Below, one piece after another: positions 53,909 to 61,407 of a stretch of DNA of 64,000 nucleotides (its first letter is position 1; every line of letters starts with the position of its first letter). The notes below the pieces were generated by a model. It was not told where the DNA came from and made no database searches. It saw only the letters and a program-made list of their open reading frames with translations. This DNA comes from Nocardia mikamii NBRC 108933 (GTDB lineage Bacteria; Actinomycetota; Actinomycetes; Mycobacteriales; Mycobacteriaceae): positions 248,001-312,000 of the forward strand of contig NZ_BDCM01000012.1 in assembly GCF_001613505.1 (NCBI RefSeq). Direction: 5' to 3'. The position numbers were made by a program, and so were the translations under genes.

Positions 53909-56605
53909 TTGGCTTCCGCCCAACCCGCCGAGGACCTGGACGCCTCCGACATCCAGACCATCGGCCGCCGGCTCCGGGTAGATCACGACCACCCGAACTA
54001 CAAGTGGGTGGCACTGTCGAACACGACCCTCGGCATGTTGATGGTCACGATCAACTCGTCGATCGTGATCATCTCCCTGCCGGCGATCTTCCGCGGGATC
54101 CACCTCAACCCGCTCGAACCCGCCAACGTCAGCTACCTGCTGTGGATGCTGATGGGCTTCATGCTCACCTCCGCGGTGCTCGTGGTGATGTTCGGCCGCC
54201 TCGGCGACATGTTCGGCCGCGTCCGCATCTACAACCTCGGCTTCGTCATATTCACCGTCTGCGCGATAGCGCTGTCGTTCGATCCGTTCGATCTCGGTGG
54301 CGGCGCGATATGGCTGATCGCCTGGCGCGTCGCGCAAGGTATCGGCGGCGCCATGCTGATGGCCAACTCGACGGCCATCCTCACCGACGCCTTCCCCGCC
54401 AGGCAGCGCGGTATGGCGCTGGGCATCAACCAGGTCGCGGCGGTCGCGGGTTCGTTCCTGGGTCTGCTGATCGGCGGTCTGCTCGCCGAATGGGACTGGA
54501 AGGCCATCTTCTGGGTCAGCGTGCCGTTCGGCATCCTCGGCACCATCTGGTCCTACAAGTCGCTGCACGACAACGGCGCGCGCACGCCCGGATCGCTCGA
54601 CCTCCCCGGCACCGTCACCTTCGCGCTCGGCCTCACGGCGCTGCTGGCCGGTATCACCTACGGCATCCAGCCCTACGGCGATTCCAAGACCGGCTGGGGG
54701 AACCCGTGGGTGCTGACCGGCGTCATCGGCGGCATCGTGCTGCTCGTGCTGTTCTGCGTCATCGAGGCGAAGTCGCGCCAGCCCATGTTCCACCTGAGCC
54801 TGTTCCGCAACCGGACCTTCGCGCTGGGCAGTTTCGCGAGCCTCATGGCCTCGATCAGTCGCGGCGGCCTGCAGTTCATGCTCATCATCTGGCTGCAGGG
54901 CATCTGGCTGCCGCTGCACGGCTTCGACTTCGAATCGACGCCGCTGTGGGCCGGTATCTACATGCTGCCGCTGACCATCGGCTTCCTGGTCTCGGGACCG
55001 CTGTCCGGATATCTGAGCGACCGCTTCGGCGGGCGGTTGTTCGCCACCGGCGGCCTGTTGCTCGCCGCGATCACCTTCGTCCTGCTGATCGTGATCCCGG
55101 TGAACTTCAACTACTGGCTGTTCGCGCTGATCATCCTGCTCAACGGCCTCGGCATGGGCATCTTCACCTCGCCGAACACCGCCGAGGTCATGTCCGCGGT
55201 TCCGGCCTCGCAGCGCGGTGTCGCCTCCGGTATGCGCGCGACGCTGATGAACGGCGGTATGGCACTGTCGATCGGCATCTTCTTCTCGCTGATGATCGTC
55301 GGCCTGTCCGGCACGTTGCCCGGCGCGATGAATTCCGGACTGAAGAACCAGGGCGTTCCCGCCGACGTCGCGGGACAGATCGCGGATATGCCGCCGGTCG
55401 GCAGCCTGTTCGCGACCTTCCTCGGCTACAACCCGTTCAAGGAGTTGCTCGGCCCGAGCGGCACGCTGGACAAGCCGGGCGTGCATTCCGATGTGCTGAC
55501 CGGCCAGGAATTCTTCCCGCACCTGATCTCCGATCCGTTCCATTCGGGCCTGGTGGTGGTGTTCCTCGCCGCCGCGGTGATGATGCTGCTCGGTTCGATC
55601 GCCTCCTGGTTCGCCCGCGGCGACTACGTCGAGCACGAGGCGCAGGAACTGGCCGAAGCGGCCGGCGCCGGCCTGGTCACGGGCGCGGACGCCGAGGCCG
55701 AAACCGGGCGGCCGGCCACCAACGGACAGGCCGTGCCCGCGGGACGCCACGCTCTCGCGGCCACCGCGGTGATGCCCGCCGCGGCACCGCCCGCCCGGTC
55801 GGAGCGTTCGATCAGCGGACATGTGCTGCGCACCGACGGCCGGCCGCTCGACGGGGTGGCACTGACGCTGATCGACCAGCAGGGACATCAGGTTTCGCGT
55901 GCCACCGGCGACCCGCGGGGCGGGTACGTGATCGATCCGCCGGCTCCCGGCAGCTACGTACTGATCGTCTCGGCGCGGGGACAGCAGCCGACCGCGGTCA
56001 CCGTCGCGGTCGACGGGCGGCCGCAGCGCCTCGACGTCACGTTGCACGGTTCGGGCGAGCTGTCCGGATTCGTCCGGGCGGCGGGCCGGGCGGTTGCCGA
56101 CGCCACCGTCACCCTCACCGATCTGCGCGGCCAGGTCGTCGGCGCCGCGGTCACCGATGCCGACGGCGGATACCTGTGCTCGGGTGTCGTCGGCGGCACC
56201 TACACGCTCGTCGCGGTGGCCGCCCATCTGCGCCCGGCCGCCATGACCCTGACCGTGCCCGACAGCGGCGTACTGCACCACGATGTGGAGCTGTTCCCGC
56301 TGGCGGTGCTCACCGGCTCGGTCCGGGCCGGCGATCGGGCGGTACCCGACGCGCTGGTCACGGTTCTCGACGAGACCGGCGCGGTACTCGGCACTGCCCG
56401 CACCGACGGCGAGGGCCGCTACAGCGTGACCGACCTGACCGAGGGCACCCACACCGTCGTGGTCCGCGGCTATCCGCCGCGCGAGGCCCGGGTCGAGGTG
56501 GCCGGAGGTGCCGTCGAACACGACGTGCGGCTCGGCTACGACCTCTCCGCCGGCAGCGAGGCCGCCGAGCCGGACACGTCGGAACCGGCATTCGACCGGG
56601 ACTGA
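53909..56605 (+). CDS. DHA2-type MFS exporter with three C-terminal beta-sandwich repeats
   Basis: An 898-aa fusion. Residues 35-565 form a 14-helix antiporter with the motif-D region MVTINSSIVIISLPAI, motif A in GRLGDMFGR, and a large extracytoplasmic loop (about 466-540) before the last helix. A linker of about 60 residues leads to three CnaB/carboxypeptidase-regulatory-like repeats (about 632-710, 711-798, 799-877) and a short acidic end. The start is TTG 53909, preceded by GAGGGAGAG. The repeat tail is closely related to that of the exporter at 36236-38545, while the transporter halves are only distantly similar. The candidate operator upstream suggests inducible expression; a strong terminator follows at 56634. 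Confidence 0.92.
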   Translation: MASAQPAEDLDASDIQTIGRRLRVDHDHPNYKWVALSNTTLGMLMVTINSSIVIISLPAIFRGIHLNPLEPANVSYLLWMLMGFMLTSAVLVVMFGRLGDMFGRVRIYNLGFVIFTVCAIALSFDPFDLGGGAIWLIAWRVAQGIGGAMLMANSTAILTDAFPARQRGMALGINQVAAVAGSFLGLLIGGLLAEWDWKAIFWVSVPFGILGTIWSYKSLHDNGARTPGSLDLPGTVTFALGLTALLAGITYGIQPYGDSKTGWGNPWVLTGVIGGIVLLVLFCVIEAKSRQPMFHLSLFRNRTFALGSFASLMASISRGGLQFMLIIWLQGIWLPLHGFDFESTPLWAGIYMLPLTIGFLVSGPLSGYLSDRFGGRLFATGGLLLAAITFVLLIVIPVNFNYWLFALIILLNGLGMGIFTSPNTAEVMSAVPASQRGVASGMRATLMNGGMALSIGIFFSLMIVGLSGTLPGAMNSGLKNQGVPADVAGQIADMPPVGSLFATFLGYNPFKELLGPSGTLDKPGVHSDVLTGQEFFPHLISDPFHSGLVVVFLAAAVMMLLGSIASWFARGDYVEHEAQELAEAAGAGLVTGADAEAETGRPATNGQAVPAGRHALAATAVMPAAAPPARSERSISGHVLRTDGRPLDGVALTLIDQQGHQVSRATGDPRGGYVIDPPAPGSYVLIVSARGQQPTAVTVAVDGRPQRLDVTLHGSGELSGFVRAAGRAVADATVTLTDLRGQVVGAAVTDADGGYLCSGVVGGTYTLVAVAAHLRPAAMTLTVPDSGVLHHDVELFPLAVLTGSVRAGDRAVPDALVTVLDETGAVLGTARTDGEGRYSVTDLTEGTHTVVVRGYPPREARVEVAGGAVEHDVRLGYDLSAGSEAAEPDTSEPAFDRD
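55802..56539 (+). repeat. Three beta-sandwich repeats in MFS tail, copy 2
   Basis: Encodes the same three-domain module as 36263-37003 in the same order, including VALTLIDQQGHQVSRATG, GELSGFVR, VTLTDLRGQVVGAAVT and the closing HDVRLGYD. The two copies probably arose by duplication or by transfer of the tail between transporters. Confidence 0.8.
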
Positions 56606-56633
56606 TCGAGACCGGCCGATATCGTCGGCCTTC

Positions 56634-56676
56634 GCGTGGCTCCAGCACAGTGTGGTGCTGGGGCCACGCGTGTTTT
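56634..56676 (+). terminator. Rho-independent terminator after the MFS gene
   Basis: A 15-bp stem (56634-56648 with 56655-56669, one G-U pair) closes a six-base loop AGTGTG and is followed by TGTTTT. It begins 28 bases after the MFS stop codon and is the clearest intrinsic terminator in the window. Confidence 0.85.
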
Positions 56677-56904
56677 CGGCGCAGATCGGGTAAATGCCTC
56701 GCGCGCAGCGGGTTCCCAGGTTCGGTTCCCGGACGCGGGCCGGGCAGAGGGCATACGGCGGCGATGAAAGTGCCCTGAACGCCTGTCCCCGTTGATCTTC
56801 GGCGCAGGGCCCCGGCCGCATAAAAATGGCAGCTACCTGCGCAAATCGGTGTCCCACTCAGCAAACTCGACCGGACACCCGGCTGCCGGTCCCCCGGCCA
56901 CTGG
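56677..56904. other. Gene-free stretch after the terminator
   Basis: Part of a 412-base gap between the MFS exporter and the 111-aa gene. Open frames cross it but none has a ribosome-binding site or recognisable product. I see no repeat or RNA gene here. Confidence 0.5.
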
Positions 56905-56933
56905 TTGTCACGGCACGAAAAACACCGTTAAGC
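56905..56933 (+). promoter_or_regulatory. Candidate promoter of the 111-aa gene
   Basis: TTGTCA (56905-56910) is followed after 17 bases by TTAAGC (56928-56933), a fair match to a primary-sigma promoter. The gene starts about 85 bases downstream. Confidence 0.4.
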
Positions 56934-57017
56934 TGGAGTTTGCCAGAAAGATGCTGCGAGAGAAGCTCCCTGGCCAACGAGTTCGCCCGCGTGCAGTCGA
57001 CTCGAGGATGGACCGAC

Positions 57018-57353
57018 ATGACCTTCCTTGCCCTCGGATATCTACGCAGAGATGTGTCGCGACGGCACCAGCATTGGGACGAGTCCCAAATACGCTGGCT
57101 GGCAGGGCGTTTGGGTTACAACCTATGTAAGACCGTGGCATTGAGCAATCGCACCTGCGATCCGATCCAGCAGCTGATCGACGCGGTGGTGCGACTCGAC
57201 GCCGAGGCCGTCGTCGTTCCGAGCCTCGACCACTTCGCCGACCGGGTGATCCCCGCCGACCTGCTCGCGATCACCGACGTCGTCACGGTGACCCCCGAGC
57301 ACACCTATGCGCGCTGGGCCAGCGACGAACTGCCCGAATTGAACGGTACGTGA
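57018..57353 (+). CDS. Small protein resembling a resolvase N-terminal fold
   Basis: A 111-aa protein starting at ATG 57018. The order of elements (FLALGYLRRDVS, DESQIRWLAGRLGY, then DAVVRLDAEAVVVPSLDHFADRVIPADL) recalls the catalytic domain of serine recombinases: an opening strand GYLR, a helix-strand pair, and a strand ending VVVP..DHF. The serine expected soon after the first strand is present in RRDVS, but there is no DNA-binding domain, and the protein stops where that fold would continue. It is more likely a recombinase-derived regulatory protein than an active recombinase. The family assignment is tentative. Confidence 0.65.
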   Translation: MTFLALGYLRRDVSRRHQHWDESQIRWLAGRLGYNLCKTVALSNRTCDPIQQLIDAVVRLDAEAVVVPSLDHFADRVIPADLLAITDVVTVTPEHTYARWASDELPELNGT

Positions 57354-57360
57354 CCGGCCC

Positions 57361-57430
57361 GGAAAAGCCTGTCGCGCAATTCGTCCGGATCCATCGATCG
57401 AAGGACCGCCGAGGTGCGCGACAGGTTTCC
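57361..57430. terminator. Large inverted repeat between convergent genes
   Basis: CCTGTCGCGCA (57368-57378) and its perfect complement TGCGCGACAGG (57415-57425) form an 11-bp stem, extended outward by GGAAA/TTTCC across a two-base bulge, with a 36-base loop. It lies between two convergent genes and could stop transcription from both sides. Confidence 0.5.
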
Positions 57431-57440
57431 GCCGGCCGGC

Positions 57441-57911
57441 TCAGCTGCCGGTGATCTGCTCGTAGTAGAAGAAGTGGTGGCCCTTCGCATCACAGGAGAA
57501 GCTGCCGTGGAAGCCGACCGCGCACGTGGATCCGGCGTGGGAGACCGCGGGGCCGGCGGTCGGCCCGGACCCGGCGCTCTGGCCGTAGGTCGAGATATCG
57601 GGGTTGCCGCCGGGCAGGGTGTGCGGAGTCCCGGCGTCGAACCCGGGATGCGCGGGCGCCCACGGCACGTCGATGACGACCTGGCGGATCGGGAAGGGCA
57701 CCGGCACCGAGACGTTGTTGCCGAGTTGGATGGACATCCACGTCGGTGTGGCGAGGTCACATCCCACGCTGCCGTCGTCGGCGATCGAGCAGTTCAAGGT
57801 CCCGGCGGAGAAGTACACCGGCCCGGGAGTGTCGGCGTTGGCCACGCCGCCGAACGCCAGCGGCGCTGCCGCACCGGCCATCGCCAACGTACGCACGATC
57901 CATCGTTTCAC
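57441..57911 (-). CDS. Small secreted protein of unknown function with four cysteines
   Basis: A 156-aa protein starting at GTG 57911, with AAGGAGA just upstream. It has a Sec signal peptide (about residues 1-26, ending GVANA). The mature part is about 130 residues with four cysteines (LNCSI, VGCDL, STCAV, FSCDA) that can form two disulfides. It is rich in Gly, Pro and aromatic residues and ends HHFFYYEQITGS. Many nocardiae and mycobacteria secrete proteins of this kind, but I do not recognise a function. Confidence 0.8.
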   Translation of the reverse strand: MKRWIVRTLAMAGAAAPLAFGGVANADTPGPVYFSAGTLNCSIADDGSVGCDLATPTWMSIQLGNNVSVPVPFPIRQVVIDVPWAPAHPGFDAGTPHTLPGGNPDISTYGQSAGSGPTAGPAVSHAGSTCAVGFHGSFSCDAKGHHFFYYEQITGS

Positions 57912-57998
57912 GCTGTCTCCTTCGGTGTGATGATGTCCCTGTCATACCCATCGGCCAACCGCCACAACCCATTACGAGTTCGCGCGCCCCTGAACCGG

Positions 57999-58694
57999 CT
58001 ACCGGGCCGGGTCCGTCCGCGTCAGGTACTCGTCGAGCCGGGCGGCCCCGGCCAGGAGGTGGCGACTGCGGGTGATCAAACGTTGCTGCCACACCTCGAG
58101 AAAGACACTCAGCGCCGCCGCGCCGCCCGCCTCGCGCAACGACTCCAGGAACTGCGCCACCTGCGGTAGCAGGTAGCCCCCGCGGCGCAGTTGCCTGGCG
58201 ATCTCGGCATCGCGCACGCAGTCCGGGCCGTAGCGGCGGTACCCCGTCGCGCGGTCGCGATCGGGACGCAGGATGCCGTGGGTTTCCCAGGTGCGCAGGG
58301 TCGCCGGATGCACCCCGATCCGGCGCGCGAGTTCGCCCACGGTCAGCGGCGGGCCGGGCACCGGTGCGGGTGCGGCGGACAGGCCGCTCAGGGCCGCCGC
58401 GACTTCGGTGCGAGTCCCACGTTCGGTCAGTAGTGCGACGTGTGCGGCGTCGATGAGCCGGTAGGCGGATTCGAGGTCGTCGCGATGGATCGCGCGCATG
58501 ATCTCCGCGGCCTGCCGATGCCCGTGCCCGGCGCGAAGGGCGAGGAAGGCGCGCAGCGCCAGAGCGTGTCGCGGGGTGTAGCGCCGGTAACCGGTCTCGG
58601 TGCGTTCGGTCGGCGGCAGGATGCCCGCATCGTCGTAATTGCGGATCGCCTGCGGGGACAATCCGTGTTCGCGGGCGAGATCGACGGGTCGCAG
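57999..58694 (-). CDS. MerR-family regulator with two HTH domains (TioE type)
   Basis: A 231-aa regulator with two MerR-type winged-helix domains. The first is at residues 2-70 (RPVDLAREHGLSPQAIRNYDDAGILPP). The second, beginning near residue 102, reads TVGELARRIGVHPATLRTWETHGILRP and GYRRYGPD. This tandem arrangement is seen in TioE-like regulators linked to drug resistance. No ATG, GTG or TTG lies in frame at the right place; a CTG at 58694, six bases after CGGAGGT, is the best start. It is divergent from the erythromycin-esterase gene with 114 bases between them, and probably controls it. Confidence 0.85.
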   Translation of the reverse strand: MRPVDLAREHGLSPQAIRNYDDAGILPPTERTETGYRRYTPRHALALRAFLALRAGHGHRQAAEIMRAIHRDDLESAYRLIDAAHVALLTERGTRTEVAAALSGLSAAPAPVPGPPLTVGELARRIGVHPATLRTWETHGILRPDRDRATGYRRYGPDCVRDAEIARQLRRGGYLLPQVAQFLESLREAGGAAALSVFLEVWQQRLITRSRHLLAGAARLDEYLTRTDPAR

Positions 58695-58746
58695 GGTGTA
58701 CCTCCGTTTGAGACTTCCTCCGGTGTTTTCCCAGATCGATTTCGCA

Positions 58747-58766
58747 GAAGTTTCACTCGAATCTTC
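58747..58766. promoter_or_regulatory. Candidate MerR operator in the divergent promoter
   Basis: A 20-bp palindrome with arms GAAGtTTC and GAAtCTTC around ACTC lies in the 114-base gap between the MerR-type regulator and the esterase gene. Seven of eight arm positions pair. Size and place fit a MerR-family binding site controlling both genes. Confidence 0.55.
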
Positions 58767-58808
58767 AACGATAGTGTCGAAGGTATTCGCTGCCGGAAAG
58801 GGGTATCC

Positions 58809-60017
58809 ATGTCCACTGCCACCACCCTGCGTGCCATCGGCCGCCCACTCGGCGACCCGGTGAGCCTGGGCCGCGCGCTCGACGAACTGCTCGCCGCGCG
58901 CCCCGAAGCTCCGGCGCTGCTCGGTCTCGGCGAGCCGACGCACGGAATCGCGGCATTCCCGCTGCTGCGCAACGACATTCTGGCCCACCTCGTGGAGCGG
59001 GGATTCCGGTCGATCGCGCTGGAGATCGATCTCTTCGCCGCCACCCGCGTCGACGACTACGTCCGCGGCGCCACCGCGGATATCGACGCGGTGCTCGCCA
59101 CCGGATTCAGCCACGGCTTCGGCGCCATCCCGGGCAACCGCGAACTCGTCGAGTGGCTGCGCGCCTACAACACCGGTCGGTCGCCGCGAGATCGCGTGCA
59201 CTGCTATGGATTCGACGCGCCGGTGGAGATCTCCGCCGCGCCGAGTCCGCGCTGCATGCTGTCGGCGGTCACCGACTATCTTCCCGCGGCGCTGCGGCCG
59301 GAGTCGGCACGTGACCTCGATGCCCTGCTCGGTGCGGATGCCGAGTGGACGAACGAGGCGGCCATGTTCGATCCGGCCGCCTCCGTCGGCAATTCCGACC
59401 GTGCCCGTGCCCTGCGCGTCGTCGCCGACGACCTCGCCGGCGCGCTGCACCGCGCGGGTCCCGGCCTGCGCCCGGCCGATCCGATCGGCTACGACCGGGT
59501 GGTCGCTCAGGCGCGTATCGCGCAGGGCCTGCTGCGTTACCACGCGGCCATGGCGACTCCGGCCGCCGATCGCCTCGCCGCTCTGCTGAGCGTGCGGGCC
59601 GAGATGATGGCAGACAATCTGCTGGCGATCGTCGAGCGGGAGCGGCACCGCGGGCCGAGTCTGGTCTTCGCGCACAACGCCCACCTCCAGCGCGCGCACT
59701 CCCCCGGCGAGGAAACGCCCGGCTGGGGTGGAGCCGGGGCGCTCGTCGCCCTCGCTCTCGGAGACCGCTATACGGTGGTGACGACCGACGGCGCCACCGC
59801 ATGCGATCCGGCCACCTTGCAGGGCGTGCTGGCGCAGGCGACGACACGCCGGACCCTGTTTCCCGCAAGCGAATTGCGCGACTCGCTACCTGCGGCGATC
59901 GCCACGGGCGAACCGATGGTCCTGGGCCACATCCCGCAGCGCCGGGCGGATCTCGACACCGCCGACGCGCTCGTCTTCATCACCGACACCGACGGGAAGC
60001 AGGTCCGGTACTGGTAA
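58809..60017 (+). CDS. Erythromycin-esterase family protein
   Basis: A 402-aa member of the erythromycin esterase (EreA/SuccinoglycanBP, PF05139) family. The catalytic region GLGEPTHG (about residues 40-47, Glu and His), the acidic EIDLFAATRVDDYV segment and the VFAHNAHLQR motif (about 285) are all present. Active members open the lactone ring of 14-membered macrolides; others have unknown ester substrates. The ATG at 58809 follows GGAAAGGGG. It lies opposite a TioE-type MerR regulator with a shared palindrome, so it is probably induced by a drug or its precursor. Confidence 0.9.
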   Translation: MSTATTLRAIGRPLGDPVSLGRALDELLAARPEAPALLGLGEPTHGIAAFPLLRNDILAHLVERGFRSIALEIDLFAATRVDDYVRGATADIDAVLATGFSHGFGAIPGNRELVEWLRAYNTGRSPRDRVHCYGFDAPVEISAAPSPRCMLSAVTDYLPAALRPESARDLDALLGADAEWTNEAAMFDPAASVGNSDRARALRVVADDLAGALHRAGPGLRPADPIGYDRVVAQARIAQGLLRYHAAMATPAADRLAALLSVRAEMMADNLLAIVERERHRGPSLVFAHNAHLQRAHSPGEETPGWGGAGALVALALGDRYTVVTTDGATACDPATLQGVLAQATTRRTLFPASELRDSLPAAIATGEPMVLGHIPQRRADLDTADALVFITDTDGKQVRYW

Positions 60018-60161
60018 CGGCCCGCGCGGGTTCGACCCGGGCGTGGTTCTGCCGGGGGATCGCCGGAGTCGATTCGCCTCGCCCGCCGAACCGCCTACCA
60101 CCCCGGTACGGGACCGATACCATCGAGCGAATGTCGTCGCCGCGCGGGACGGAGGGCTGCC

Positions 60162-61319
60162 GTGACACCGTCCACGGGGCCGGGAATCGAGGAGCTGCAC
60201 CGCAGCGTCGTGGCGATGGTGGACGGGTTCTACGGGGTGGTGCCGCCGTATCCACGGCTCCCGGAATCGCTGGTGGCCGCCGATTTCGCGCACGGGGTGA
60301 AACTCAACGTCGACCTGTTCTTCCGCTACCTGCGCACCGGAATCGAACCCGATGAGGACGACACCGCCGATATGGTGCGGCTCGCGGTCGAACGCGTCCG
60401 CGACGGCGCGGCGGTCACCGACGTCCTCGACCGCTACCGGCTCGGCGCGAGTTTCGTCTGGGATCGCCTGCTCGACTCGGCGACGGCGAGCGACCGCGAA
60501 CTGCTGCTGACGGCGGCCGCGCCGCTGATGCGCTACCTCGGGCTGCTCACCCAGCGCATCGTGGCGGCCGCGACCGACCGCGCGCACGATCCCCGCTATG
60601 AGCTCATGGAACATCGGCGCGCGGTCACCGATGCCCTGCTCACCGGCCGTGATCCGCAGCACTGGCCGGGGCGGGCCCCCGTCCGGCTCGCCGAGCGCTA
60701 CCTGATCACGGTCTTCCGGCTGGGCCCCGACATCGGCGACGCGGCGGCCGATCTGCGGCACCGCGTCGAATCGCTGCCGGGAGTCCTTGTGCGGATGGAC
60801 ATTTCGGGGTGGGTCGCGCTGATTCCGCTTCCACCGGGCGACGACGGACGCGACACGACGGCACGGCTGCGCACCCGCCTGCCCCGGACCGCACCGGCGT
60901 ACTGGGTGGGCACGGCGACCGCGCCCCGGCCCGACATCCCGTCGGGGTACGCCGAGGCCCGGATCCTCGCCGAACTCGGTCGCTGCCTCGAACGGGCCGA
61001 AAACATCTGCCGCAGAGCGGATCTGCAGTTCGAATACACCGTCGCGGCCGGCGACGCCGCCCGGCCCGGACTGGCGGCGGTGCTGGCACCGCTCGAGACG
61101 CGACCCGTCCTGGCCCGGACCCTCGAGCTGTTTCTGGCGACCGGCCTGAACCAGCTGGCCACCGCTCGCCGCCTCGACATCCACCGCAACACCGTCAACT
61201 ACCGCCTGTGCCGGATCCGGGATCTCATCGGTGTGGATCCGCAGAACCCCACCGAGGCGATGACCGTGGCTGCCGCCCTCACCGCACAGCGGCTGCAGGC
61301 ACACCACTTCGCGCCCTGA
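60162..61319 (+). CDS. PucR/CdaR-type helix-turn-helix regulator
   Basis: A 385-aa transcription regulator. The C-terminal 60 residues are the PucR HTH domain (LELFLATGLNQLATARRLDIHRNTVNYRLCRIRDLIGVDP). The middle region (about 165-300) resembles the GGDEF-like domain usual in this family. The N-terminal 150 residues are helical (DLFFRYLRTG..., VTDVLDRYRLGASFVWDRLL), as in RsbT-type-sensor PucR members. It starts at GTG 60162 after GGAGGG. The secreted lipase follows after 88 bases in the same direction and is a plausible target. Confidence 0.9.
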   Translation: MTPSTGPGIEELHRSVVAMVDGFYGVVPPYPRLPESLVAADFAHGVKLNVDLFFRYLRTGIEPDEDDTADMVRLAVERVRDGAAVTDVLDRYRLGASFVWDRLLDSATASDRELLLTAAAPLMRYLGLLTQRIVAAATDRAHDPRYELMEHRRAVTDALLTGRDPQHWPGRAPVRLAERYLITVFRLGPDIGDAAADLRHRVESLPGVLVRMDISGWVALIPLPPGDDGRDTTARLRTRLPRTAPAYWVGTATAPRPDIPSGYAEARILAELGRCLERAENICRRADLQFEYTVAAGDAARPGLAAVLAPLETRPVLARTLELFLATGLNQLATARRLDIHRNTVNYRLCRIRDLIGVDPQNPTEAMTVAAALTAQRLQAHHFAP

Positions 61320-61407
61320 CCACGTTTGGGCACTTTTCCAAACGGCGCGGCCACCCGCTGTCGGATTGCCGGTACCGCGGGTTCCGGCGGTGCGGTGTGC
61401 TGACAGG

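Noticed and set aside
53864-56857. A 997-aa reverse-strand open frame
   Set aside because: Antisense to the MFS exporter, with His/Glu/Arg-rich composition and no ribosome-binding site or domain.
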